Assembly: GCF_002078875.1 (NCBI RefSeq)
Contig: NC_034414.1
Coordinates: forward strand, 19,977,030 to 20,041,029
Source of the DNA: Numida meleagris
Taxonomy: Eukaryota > Chordata > Aves > Galliformes > Numididae
Direction: 5' to 3'
DNA: 64,000 nt
Of the stretch, positions 25,100 to 36,802 are shown in pieces (within the stretch, counting starts at the first letter, position 1; each line of letters begins with the position of its first letter). Made by a program: the position numbers and the translations under genes. The notes under the pieces were generated by a model. That model saw nothing but the letters and a program-made list of their open reading frames with translations. It was not told the origin of the DNA and made no database searches.

Positions 25100-28000
25100 G
25101 AAGAAAATAAAAATGCTGATAATTATGCCAGAGTATTATATTTCTAAAAATACAGAAGAAATGTCCACGGTTGAGTCATCATGGAAGAGAATAGCATTAA
25201 AACAAGCAAGAGAAATCCAAGGACACAGTATGCACTCAGGAACCATCTAGATCATGCAGACAAAAGCTGAAATATGGCATGGACCATCAAATAGGCCTGG
25301 ACAGTAAACTTGAAAAGGCAGATAGCAGTTCTGTGTGTTTTTGGATCCTAGTAAACTAACGGCATTTTTAATGAGCAGCTGACCTACTTCTTTAAATGAC
25401 TAATTTCATTTCTTTTCTCAGTGGCAGATTTATTCATTAAAGCAGTAGCAAGAACAGACTTGGGGGGCACTTGAGAAAAAATAATTAAATAATTCTTGAC
25501 AGAGAGTTACTATCCCAAGTTTTAACTTGGTAATAAGATGTAGTAATTATGATTTTCCCCCCTTTCTAATAGAAATTCCTGTTACATTATTAATTTTCCT
25601 TCTGCACAAGAAGCAACAACGTTTGGAAAAAAAAACCGAAATAAAAAGATTCTGAATCAAGAATATTACTCACAAGTCAGCTCTAACTCTGTTTTACACA
25701 GAAATTAGTACAAATTCAAGGAAAGTCTGAACTCAAACTGCAGTGAACGTACGGCCATTAAAAACTATGAAGTGATGTTGTTAGCCTATTTAATCATGAC
25801 AACAGTGGATTTTAGTGTACTTGCACAGTTAAGGAACATTCAAGGTAAATGCGAATATATTAAATCATAAATCCAGTAAAATAAAACATTTACAAATAAG
25901 CTAAATATACAAATATTCATCAAAAACACAAACATTTTTTTCAAGATTTTAAAGAAGTCCATCATAATTTTATTAGTATTAATACATAAAGAATACTTAA
26001 TAGGAAAATTTGGGGGCAGCAGTTCATTCTGGAATAGAGATGATTTTCTGCTGACAATTTTATTTGCCCTAAAAATTAAGCCTAAGCAGGTAAAATGAGA
26101 AAGTAAACGGAACTGATAAGAGCAAAAGAATATGATGACTACTATGCTATGCCTATTGGAAAGACTGCAAAATTTTGCAAATAAGATATCAAATTGCTGC
26201 ACAATGACCAAGAAAAATTAGCAGAAATTACCTTGGAAAAAAAATATCTAAATAACCTGTTAGAGAAGGAGTGTGAAAGAGGGGGGCAATTTGTGAACAG
26301 AAAAAAAAAATTGATTATCTGTTGTGTGAATAAGATGATAGCTGCCATGATGAGAAATTTACAAAATGTATATAAATTTTCATTTAAAAACATCAAAGTG
26401 CAGAAGTATTTAGTGTTGCTTTTTTCCTCTTTTCTACGTACTCTGATATCACTAGAAGTACCAAACTACTTCAAGACTTCTGTTCCCCTCAAGAAGTCAA
26501 AAACACATGAATTGTACACATACTTTTCTGTTGAGAGAGGTATTTCAGTAGCTTTTATAGTGAAAAAATAAAGGTCAAAGTGGAAAAAGAAATATTCATT
26601 CTCATTTTAAATACTTACATATCCAAAACAAGAAAATTGCTTAAGAGAGACATGCAAGAAAATGCATTCAGTAAATTTTCTCTTGAGTTCTAATTCAAGT
26701 TTTTTGTTGTGAAATACATGTCCTTCCTGCTCAGGGAAGAGAAAGGAAATGGAAGAAAAAAGGTGTTTGAGCCCCTTCTTCTGTTTATTTCAAAAAGATA
26801 TCAAGATGGTTCAAATCAAACTATCTTCGCCTATTACATTTTGTGCTAGTAATGGAGAAGGAAGTTCAGAAAAATGGGCAAGGTTCCATTTCCATCAAAA
26901 AATGATATATTACTAAGCCAAAATTATCTCTTCAGTTTGCTGAAGAGTAATCCATGGAAAGCGTCTAGGACACTTAGGTATTCAAAAGGAATCAAACTAA
27001 ATGGGAGTGGAGGGCAAGGGGAGCAGATAATCACCAGAGGAGCTGGTTTGAAGGGGAAAAATGGCCCCACAAGTTATCTTGCTGAAATCAAACTTGTATT
27101 AGAGAGCCAATCTCCAGTCTCATTGCACTATGCTCATAGGGGGTGATACATTTGCAGAGCCAATGTGCAGCCTGCATGTAAAATATTTCATAATTGAGTC
27201 TTTATTCGTTTCTTGGTAAGATTTCTTGTAATTGCAGTGGGGTCCCTGGTTGCCTGGTAGTGGCCTGCTGCAGACAGATCAAGCATCCAGCTGAAGTTAG
27301 GCTCCAGCAAGGGAGCCGGGGAAGAGAAATTGAACAGAAAATAGACGTAATATTGTACTAATCAGGGGCATGACTTGCCTGTGGAGGTCACTGTATGTGT
27401 CTCAGACTTACTAGCTAACAACGTACACAGTGAGGTGAATACAATAAATAGATGCATGTGGCGCAGTAATTGCAGGATTAGAAGAGTGCATGCTGCCAGA
27501 GGGGTCTTAACAGGGAAGGGGATCAAACGGAGATTGAATTTAGTATTTACTTGGTGCAGTTTTGTGTGACCTTGGTGTTATCTGTGGCAGCAAGAGCATG
27601 GCTATGAACCCAAATAAGTGGTGAGAGCAAAAATATTTCCAGAGTACAAATCCATCTTGAAAATAACATCAGAACAGTTCACATTTTTGTTTTGCCTTGT
27701 TTTTGACAAATACAGTGAAACTTCAAATTAAAAATCCTCCTTCCTTTTTCACTTAGCCCATTAGGAATAGGATCACTGCACTCTGTAATGATACACTCAA
27801 TTTCTTCTGTGAGCAATGATTATTGCTCCTACTTGCATGGGAGACCTCTGAGACTACCCCAGGTCATTCTGGAGAAATGTTGTGGTCAATTAAGCACTGT
27901 GAGGGTCATTCTTCCTGCAGAATGAACACTGAGATAAAATACTAGCTTGCAACAGGCACTGAAGCTGTTTTCAGCTGAGGCATTAAAGCCAGCATCAAAA

Positions 28001-29646
28001 AGATACAAAATCATGTTAATGAAGAATGAAATTGTTACTCTGAGCATATTAGCTAAATCTCATTTGTCTCTTTAGATCTACTCTCAAATTCCATCTATTA
28101 AGTAATTAAAGTGTTTGTCAATTTAGTTCTTCTTTGCGCCATCATTTTGCAAGGGAATTTTACCTTAAAATGGTAAAACACATTTATTTAAAACTTTCAT
28201 TATTATTTTACTATTAGCAAGAAGCATCTTCAACTGAATTTCGCTGACATAGCTCTACTAGATATAAGTGAATGGATTTTAATAGATATAAAACACAGTA
28301 CAAAATGAGAATCACCCTCAATAATATTGTGATATCAAAATTTACTGCTTTCAGTTCTTTAGATTCATTAATTTTGAATTTTATTTTAATTCATTATTTA
28401 TCACTTATCATGCTGTAAAAAATATTCACATCATAAACATTTTTATTAAATATATTTAATGTATCCTAGAAAGTTCCCAGCAACTGAGCAGCATAACTTT
28501 CAAGCCTCGTTTATTTTTCCTCCTTTCTCTCAGACATTTTAGTTGCTCTGGTAACAAAAATTCAGAACAGGAAAAGCTTTTGCCCTGCTCTGCTGTATGA
28601 ATCTCTCCCTCACAACTACAGACAAGTAACAAACATGCTAAAGGTATTTCAGGAGTCATTACTAGCTTTACATCCCTTGAAATAGTATTTAAAACAGAGA
28701 TGCATCATAAACCAGACATAACCTTGTCTCTGTGATTTCCATTTTCATTTGATCATAACAACCAATTTATATTACACATCTGAATCTTATATCTTAGATA
28801 TGAAATTTACAAAATCTCCGCAAGTATTTTGCAGCAAACAGAGCAATCAGTCCCCCAAACCAAAATAAAATCCCTCTTGTGAAACAAAAAATGAACCAGT
28901 CAATTAACATGTGTGCATAGAAGGATAATTTGGAATGGAAAATGATTATTGCCAAGCATTTCTGGAGAACAGCACAAAATCAAAAAAATATTACTGTATT
29001 AAAACCTTTCTGATAGCAATGTGATCTCAAACCTGTGATTACACAGGGAAAATACTTCAGAATGGTCTAGTTTTTATAACATACTTGTATCTCACTGTGG
29101 ACTGTAAACATGACATGCATAATTAGAGGAAGAGAGGGAAACAAATTGACTATGTAGCGGACCACTCCACAGCTCAGTGTTAGATGCTGTTCTGTATCTG
29201 CAGTAAAAGCTGGCTACTGCGGCTCTGATACCGTGTTATGTTTATGTACGTTTTGTTATATAGAGATAGGCAGACTAAAGTAGTTAAGGGAAAGTAATGA
29301 ACTCAACATAGTGTAGAAGTCAACGGTCTTTAGGCATACACAAAGAAAACACTACGGGCAATGTTAAAAATGTTAACATTTAAATGGAAGTATATTTAGC
29401 TTAGTGAAAAATAGGTGAATAGAGATAACAGATTGAAATTAAGAAATTGAAAAAGAGTCTTTGCTAAAAATCTTCTGACGGCAATTCCACAAGCCTGCAG
29501 AATTGTCTCTCCTAAGAAATACAAGAAAACCCATACCTGGTGCTGGCCAAAACAACAGGAAACACATGACGAGATTCTGGATGTCCTTCTATCAATTAAT
29601 TCCCCTTCTAAGTTCCATGAGCTGAAGTCCCTGCAGATATGTCTCT
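25100..29646. other. Unannotated AT-rich non-coding DNA
   Basis: No transposon or gene is recognised. Two neighbouring frames, 25840-26211 (minus) and 26194-26571 (plus), exceed 120 codons. They are made of A/T-rich codons with lysine, isoleucine and phenylalanine excess and no known motif. I treat them as chance. Confidence 0.5.
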
Positions 29647-29672
29647 AAAACAAACAAACAAACAAAAAAAAA
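29647..29672. repeat. (CAAA)n / A-rich simple repeat
   Basis: Four CAAA-type units followed by an A9 run. Simple repeat only. Confidence 0.9.
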
Positions 29673-31227
29673 CAGAAAGAAAATCTTTGAGCTGAAATAT
29701 TTGATTTTTTTTCTGCTTTTCTGCTTCTGTGTCTTTGAGTAAACATACTGCAGGATAATTAAAAATCACTTCACTGAAAACATAGTGACTACTAATACAA
29801 TCAGGCTGAGCAGGTCGAACTTGAACTTTTATTAGACTAATACAGCAACGGGAGTTGTAAAGAGCTGGTGTTGACATATCCTTCATGAAGGCTTGTCTTT
29901 GGAGCTGTAGGCAGCTGTGCTATCTTGCAGAGCTGTGCTTAGGCTCAGTTCCACTGGGCTGACGTACGTTTACACTGAGAGCCCTAATTTCCCCATGGCT
30001 TTGCATTTCAGTTTGCTATAGCCAAATTAAGAACGACTTTACAGGAACTTCTTGACTGATGGGCTCCTGAAACCTGCTCCCCTGCTTGCCCTCTGCAGTG
30101 TGCCCAGACTGAGATCTGCTGGCACAGCTGCACCACTGCACACATGGTGCTCCCTTGCTAGGAGATCCCTGGGGGATAGTGCATTTGTTTCAGGTTTAGA
30201 TTTGTAGAAGAGGCCAGGTGCAGGAGGAGGTGAAAGTTCCTATGTCATTGATAATGTCTGAGCAGACAGCAGTAGCTTCTCCAGTCTTTTTTTGCTGGAA
30301 TTACTCCTTCAGGCACAAAACATTTGTATGAAAATGACTCCCCTTCAGTACTCCATGTTGAAGCCATCTCCATTAGACCCCAAGCAACCTTGAGAACCTC
30401 TGACAATGCCGAAAGAATTCATTACCTTCTGGATTGTGGCCCTTTGTAAGAGGAAATTGATATTCAGGCAGCAAAATTCACCATTAAGGTTATCATTATA
30501 AAGTTGTGATCTCAATCTCAACATATGTTGCATCTATTCTCTTTTGTCAGTTGTGAAAGTTATTGCTAAACATGAGTCAGTGTGCCTTAAAAACGTGAGT
30601 TTACACATTTAATCTACTGCTCATTCCTGAGAACTACAACTACAAACAGTAAAGAATATTCTTTATAAGATAGGGCCTGTGAACATTTACTGCCATCTCA
30701 CAGACTGTGAATACACAAGCTATACTGAACTCATGAAAGTTCTTGTTATTTCAAAATAAAATACAATAAAATAGATATCCCAGCTTTTAACCTGTTCAGC
30801 CTCAGCTACTGCAAAAGCCCTGGCAATGAGATAAAGGCTCACATCATGAACATTGCTCCAAAATCTTTGCTGCTGTTGGTCATTTGTCCTTACTTGGAAA
30901 AAACTGGGTAAAGCTCTTCAAGCAAGAATTCATTTCCTGTAAGGCAGCTGTGGAGCCTGCATTCAGATAATTAACAACAAATAGAGAATTTTGTATAATT
31001 TCCTGGACTTCATTGCCTTAAATTTCCTCTAATTGTTGTAACATCCTCTGTGCTTCGTAACTACTTTGATGTCCCCATGAAAATGTTCTAACAGCAGTCT
31101 TCTCTGATGTCCCCATTAAATTGTTCCAACTGGAGTGGATTGCCATGTACTTTGAGATCCCAAGAGGAAGAAATAGTTTGGAACGTCTTTCCCAAAGGCT
31201 GCACTCATACTTATTTTAACACTTTTT
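29673..31227. other. Unannotated non-coding DNA
   Basis: No gene is recognised. Just before the next CR1 lie two 27-bp blocks, 31066-31092 and 31104-31130, that match at 23 of 27 positions and look like an old local duplication. Confidence 0.55.
31066..31130 (+). repeat. Two diverged 27-bp direct repeats, offset 38 bp
   Basis: Both blocks contain TGATGTCCCCAT and end in AAC after a TGTTC(T/C)A stretch. Four mismatches by eye. Origin unknown. Confidence 0.6.
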
Positions 31228-31505
31228 GGCCAGGCTCTTTTCAACTGTGCTGAGTGAAAGAATAAGGAGCAACAAACTGGACGTAGGAAGTTCCACACAA
31301 ACATGAGGACAAACTTCTTTACTTTGAGGGTTACACAGCACTGGAACAGGCTGTCCAGAGGGGTGGTGAAAGCTCCTTCTATGCAGATATTCAAAACCCA
31401 TCTGCTTGCTTTTCCTGCATAACCTATTGTAGGGAATCTGCTTTAGCTGGGGAGTTGGACTAGGTGATCTCCAGATGTCCCTTGCAACCTCTGTAATTCT
31501 GTGAA
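31228..31505 (+). mobile_element. CR1 LINE, 5'-truncated copy
   Basis: The piece begins in the ORF2 C-terminal region (GGCCAGGCTCTTTTCA), continues through ACTGGACGTAGGAAGTTCC and GCACTGGAACAGGCTG, and ends with GGACTAGGTGATCTCCAG and a single ATTCTGTGA tail unit. The 3' tail is on the right, so sense is plus. The frame is broken by substitutions. The subfamily has the GGAGTTGGACTAGGTGATCTCC type of 3' UTR, as in the copies at 40.3 and 43.8 kb. Confidence 0.92.
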
Positions 31506-32672
31506 GTAATTCCTTAGTGCATCCTTATTTCTTATACATCAGTGTTTGCTTGTTGTTTTTTTTCTTTTCAGCATCCAGAACCATTTTCTCCTTTCTGCAT
31601 ATATTTTTTCCAAGTATTGCTTCCCTCATCTCTTGTCCTAACAGCAAACCCTGAGTTATTAGAGTTTAATTCTCTGTGTGATATGAATACTGCAACTGCA
31701 ATTGCATTAGTCCCTATTGTCAGGGCCAGGAACACTAACACAGCATCTGACCAAAGGGAATGAGAGTGCAAAAGGCCACAAAAAGAAAAACAACAAAACC
31801 CACACACTAAAGGGATAGTATTAATAATCTTATTATATTCATCCCTTCAAGAGAGTAACAAAATATCTTGTCATAGTTCTTTTTTAGCCTACAGCGAGTG
31901 TATGAGCTCTAGGGAAAACCAAAGCTCACAGAAATTTTAGATACCACAATGGAAAGAATAACTGCAAAATAGGATCAGTGTTCTCCATCTGAATTCCAAA
32001 TAATGTCACAGTATATTTGGTCCCAAAATAAGATAATTACATTAACTCAGGAAATAACAAGAAGAAAAGAATGAAGAAAGGTCTTCTTGTGCTTGAGAAT
32101 TTCATACAAATCAGAAAAAGATCTGTTGTCTCCTCCATGACTCCAAGCCGAAATTCAGTGTTCAATCAAAGCAAATTTAATTAAGAAATGTCCTGATAGA
32201 TAAATTTTCCCAGCAAACAAGTCAGAAAGTAGATCTTCCAAAATTCTTTTTCTGTATCCCTGTTCAGATCAATTTTTCACTCTCATCTGCTCCCACTATC
32301 TGAATGACCTACAGATGGCAGAGGCTGAGGAACCCCAGTTGCCCTGCTGACAGCAGCCAGGAGAAAATGTAACAATCTTTTTTTTTTTTTTTTTTTTCTT
32401 GCCAGGATTGTCTGAGGTGTCCATCATTGCCCAACTATTTTCCTTCAGGATACATCTGATCAGGTGTTAGTAATCATCCCTTATAGAAATTTTCAATGAA
32501 ATCCTAGTTCTCACAGCCCTTGGAAAAATTAGGTCGTGCTCAAAATGTTTAACAGTCTTCCCCTGATGAATGCGTTAAGTCATAGTTTCAAATCTTGCTC
32601 TAAGTCTGTATTATTAGGGAGATATTTGCACAGGCTTTTATGATTCACTAAGCACAGTAGAGCACCAATCGT
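31506..32672. other. Unannotated DNA with a T20 tract
   Basis: No gene is recognised. There is an uninterrupted run of 20 T at 32378-32397. No processed pseudogene is visible beside it. Confidence 0.6.
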
Positions 32673-32927
32673 ACAATCACAGAGTTGTGGAATAGCCTGA
32701 GGTGGAAGGGACCCACCTGGATCATCAAGTCTAATTCCTGGCTCCACACAAGACCACCCAAAATTCAAACCTTATGTCTGACCACTACCCTGGGAGCCTG
32801 TCCCAATGCCAGACCACTCTCTTAGTGGAGAATCTTTTCCTAGTACCCAACCTCAACCTCTCCTGATGCAACTCTATGCTGTTTCTTTGGGCTCTAAATT
32901 CCAAAGAAATTATACATAAAAAGTCTT
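32673..32927 (-). mobile_element. CR1 LINE, 5'-truncated copy with internal deletion
   Basis: The left edge is an AATCACAGAGTTGTGGAAT tail, then the CR1 3' region (GGAAGGGACCCACCTGGATC, GACCACCCAAAATTCAAACC). Compared with the sister copy at 24812, about 45 bp are missing after TATGTCTGA. After GGGCTC at 32889-32894 both copies carry the same extension (CTAAATT, GAAATTA, AAGTCTT) in place of the CR1 sequence I would expect. No coding capacity remains. Confidence 0.88.
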
Positions 32928-35900
32928 TTCTGGCAAACAATGAAAATCAGTGCTAGCACGTTTCCTGTTATTTCATTCTGGCAATGTGGATGCAAACTGT
33001 CTGCCCAGCTCCTGCTGTGAGCTAAAAAATGAAAGCTTTATACATCTCAGTTTCCAGAATCTTGTCTTACCCCAATGATTAAACTCTCATGGCTGTTCTT
33101 TCTGTCCTAGCACACTGCTGAATGAGGAAGTAATCCTTTTCAAAGCACATTAGCAAAATCTTTTGAAGATACATAAGCACTACGACACACAAACCTGTAA
33201 CCTCACAGATGATATAAGGCACAGTTTAAAACCTGACTGGAAATCAGACTCAGCTGCTTTGTAGTTCGTCTTAAAGTTCAGTGAAAGACTAACATTTCAA
33301 GTTAATGCCTTTCTGGACAGATTGCTTTTCTACACAGAAAATATCAGTGTTTCAAAAGAAAATGTTACATGGTACGGTTCAAACTCTGTATGCACCTACC
33401 CCCATATAAGAAGGAAGCTGCACCAAAATAAAGGCAGCCTAACAAGAAATCAGAGAGCACGCATGTGTAGCAAGGTATTTAAATTAACAATGTATGATAT
33501 GTGCTGTATAGATAGAAATCACAAAATAGTACTTGTACAGAGCAGCTCTTTTCTTTTTTTTGTATTAGATAGGCAATATATATATTTTTTTAAATTGCAA
33601 ATTAATAGCTGACATTTCCCTAACATTTCTTAAGCTGATTAATTCTGAGAAGTAATTCCAGTAAAGGTATCAAGCCAGGCTACATTAAGTGATAAGGATT
33701 ATACTAATTCATTTGCAGCATCTTGATAAACAATTTTTCAGTGATGGATGAGAGGAATTTAATCTCTACCAACTATGGCCTGAATTCCTTCTGATTAACT
33801 CCTGAAAAAGGTCTTGAATACAGACATGTAAACTGACCCTAGTGACTGAACTAATCAAAATAACATCTGCCTGACTTCTAATTGTAAATCCGTGAGCAGG
33901 AATTTGTTAATTGATAGTACTATGCGTATAAACAATAGTAGATTTATTGGGACACTTTGGAGGAATTGTTATATTTCTTTTTCATGAATTTTTATGGGCA
34001 CCTTTTTCCAGTCCCTTTCTCAAAGTGCTTAGCATGTCACTGATTCTGCATCTTTATTACTCCAAGATTTGTGCTGAACTCCAGCTAACTAGGAAAAATG
34101 AACCAGAATAAGTTTTGTACAGAAGGAAATATAATTTTCCCTAACAGATAGGCAAACCTGAGCAAGGCCATCTCTGTCAGCATAAACCATTTTAATATGA
34201 TTTCACAAAAATATTGCACTCCAGTTATGATCAATTATCCAGCTGGAGAAAGAATTGCCAAAAACATACCAGCTAATCTGGACCCATAAATTTCAGTATA
34301 ATAATGACTGTAAAGTAGACTATAATGTGTGTTTCATTTCTCTGTAACACATACAGTCCTATTATTTCCACTGATTTATCTTCAAGTATTTCTGTACCTT
34401 ATGAACTCCACCATATAGATAGTAATTTGTCCATCTGTAGGAAATATTTCATAATGGCGGGCTAGACAATATATGCACATTTTGCTTCTGCAGTCCAGTA
34501 GTTTAAAATACATTTTTCTTCCTGACTAATATACACACAAGGCATTTCAGGCTAACCTCACTAATCTTCTTATGCATTGTCATTCCTAATAGGCATATCT
34601 TCATAACCTTCAGAAGGACAATATCTAACATTTGTCTATTATACTACCCATTTTATTAGAAATCAAGTAGTTTGCAGACGTTTGTCATCTCAGAAATAAA
34701 AACTGTTTTATATTGTGCTACGGAGAATAGCATAGTGAATGAGAAATGCAGACAAAAGATATGGGGGGACTATTACCTGAGCAAACAGAATGACACAATT
34801 TAAAGAGCAGAAGTGTGTACACAGATTTCTTCTAAGGATTCAAACCACAACATTGTGCTTCCCCTAACTGGTTTCTACTTCACAAAAAAAAAAAAAAAAA
34901 AGAGTGAGTAGGGTACTCACACAAGTATCCAGTTGCATATAATCCTTCATTGCTTGCTCTTATATTCAATGTCCAACCAATATTGTAAATTTTAATATTT
35001 ATATTAGAAAATTTGCTTAAATACATTAGCAGTTATGGAGCGAGTTTTCATATTCGATACTAGATTACAAATTGCTTACTTCCACTTTCAAAGCTACTTG
35101 TAGCATTTATTGACTCATACTTTCATCTCTAATGCTGAATGCATTCAGTCTAGTAAGAATCACAAACTCATACTTTTTTCCTTTCCCACTTCCCTGACAT
35201 GCTCAGTTCTCTCGAGTGTCTTTTCTACAGGAATTATGACATTACTTAGATATATTAAAACACATTAATAAATCACCTTTATGATAATGATTATGAAAAT
35301 ATGTAGACAGAAAATGGCACAGTTAACATTGATCTCAGAAGACAGACAGGATTTGACAAGGCTAGATCACTCCTACAAACTATCCATTAAATTGGAACTA
35401 TTTCTATACCTAATATTCTTTTTTTTGTTGTTGTTAATGTCAGTAGTATTTCTTTGAAGCATTTTCTGTATCTTCTTATATAATGAGCATAAAAGAGAAT
35501 CTTTCACTTGAACTAGGGCTTAAATAAATGCAGATTTCAAATGTGCTCCTGCATGAAATCTCAGCCATGTCACAGTGCAAAGAGTCAATGACATTAAAAC
35601 AGAGCTGGTCGCTACCCTCCTTTGCATTTTGCGAATATTGTTGAACCAGCAATTTTGCACAATGGGTTTTATCTAAATTAACGTTGTTTCACACTCAATT
35701 TGTTGTGCTTAGTTTACCCTGCCTTTCATGCCAATTAACTTCCAGAAATGCTTGGTGTGCAAAACAAAGATGATTTAAAGGAATTAAATAGGAACTTAAT
35801 AGTACTGTGTGATAATAGCTGCTTTTCAGTTTACACAGCAGACTACTTCAATGCATATGTGTTTTAATAAGTTGCATTTTTTTAAGTATTCACCTCAAAA

Positions 35901-36242
35901 CCATTTGGGAAGTCAAACTAGGTAGAGACTCAAAAGCTTGAAATCTATTTTATCATTGTATTAAAGAGAAAAATAAAGATTTACTTGATAAGGCAAGAAA
36001 GATGCTAAACAGCTCTTTGAAAAAAAGAAATTACATAATGCCAATTGGGAATAAAATCTCTTGTGACAGTCAATTGTCTTGTCTGATCATCTCTAGTAAA
36101 TGCCAATTAGTTAGCAGAAAGTTGATTCTCTTTAGGTGCATTATAAGAACAAAACCGAGTAACATCAATTTGCCATGAGCAAAGTAACCTCAGAGGTAAA
36201 CAAATAATTTTTAAATAAAAACAATTATTTGAATAAATAAAA
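32928..36242. other. Unannotated AT-rich non-coding DNA
   Basis: There is an A18 run at 34884-34901. No gene or transposon is recognised. The part at 35560-35880 is dense in homeodomain-type TAAT/ATTA and POU-like ATGCATAT cores and could be regulatory. Confidence 0.5.
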
Positions 36243-36581
36243 TCCCTTCCAGTACTTGAAGGGAGCGTATAAACAGGAGGGGATACAACTGTTTACATGG
36301 GTAGATAGTGATAGGACAAGGGGAAATAGTTTTAAACTAAGAGAGGGGAGGTTTAGGTTGGATATTAGGAGGAAGTTTTTCACACAGAGGGTGGTGATGT
36401 GCTGGAACAGGTTGCCCAGGGAGGTCGTGGATGCCCCGTCCCTGGAGGCATTCAAGGCCAGGCTGGACGTGGCTCTGGGCAGCCTGGTCTAGTGGTTGGC
36501 AACCCAGCACACAGCAGGAGGGTTGAAACTAGATGATCATTATCGTCCTTTTCAACCCAGGCCGTTCTATGATTCTATGAA
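36243..36581 (+). mobile_element. CR1 LINE, 5'-truncated copy with open reverse-transcriptase C-terminus
   Basis: It starts at CCCTTCCAGTACTTGAAGG and ends in ATTCTATGATTCTATGA-type tail units, so sense is plus. The frame 36256-36492 is open for 78 codons up to the natural ORF2 stop. It shows [20 protein letters not shown] near residues 28-47 and the [19 protein letters not shown] block near residues 54-68. The 3' UTR (GGTTGAAACTAGATGATCAT) matches the 49598 copy, so the two belong to the same subfamily. The well-kept frame and double tail suggest a fairly young copy. Confidence 0.95.
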
Positions 36582-36746
36582 ATTTTTCAGATGCTTACTT
36601 AAATACTAGAAAGTATTTTCCAGTGGCCAGAACACTAGTCTTGCAGACAGTAATGATGGATGATTCTGTCTGAATCCTCCACAAACTTGTTCTGGTTATT
36701 TCTGAAATTCCCCAACACCAGTATAAAAAACACATACATACATATA

Positions 36747-36802
36747 TAAATAAATAAATAAATAAATAAATATGTATGCATGTATATATGTATGTATGCA
36801 TA
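36747..36802. repeat. Compound microsatellite (TAAA)6 + (TATG/CATA)n
   Basis: (TAAA)6 runs over 36747-36770, followed by TATG/TGCA/TATA units to 36802. Likely length-polymorphic. Confidence 0.95.

Noticed and set aside
25840..26571. Two adjacent frames of 123 and 125 codons on opposite strands
   Set aside because: Both are A/T-codon driven and low in complexity, and neither resembles a known protein.
32378..32397. T20 run as the tail of a minus-strand processed pseudogene
   Set aside because: No coding similarity or target duplication is visible next to it. The same holds for the A18 run at 34884 and the T18 run at 48633.
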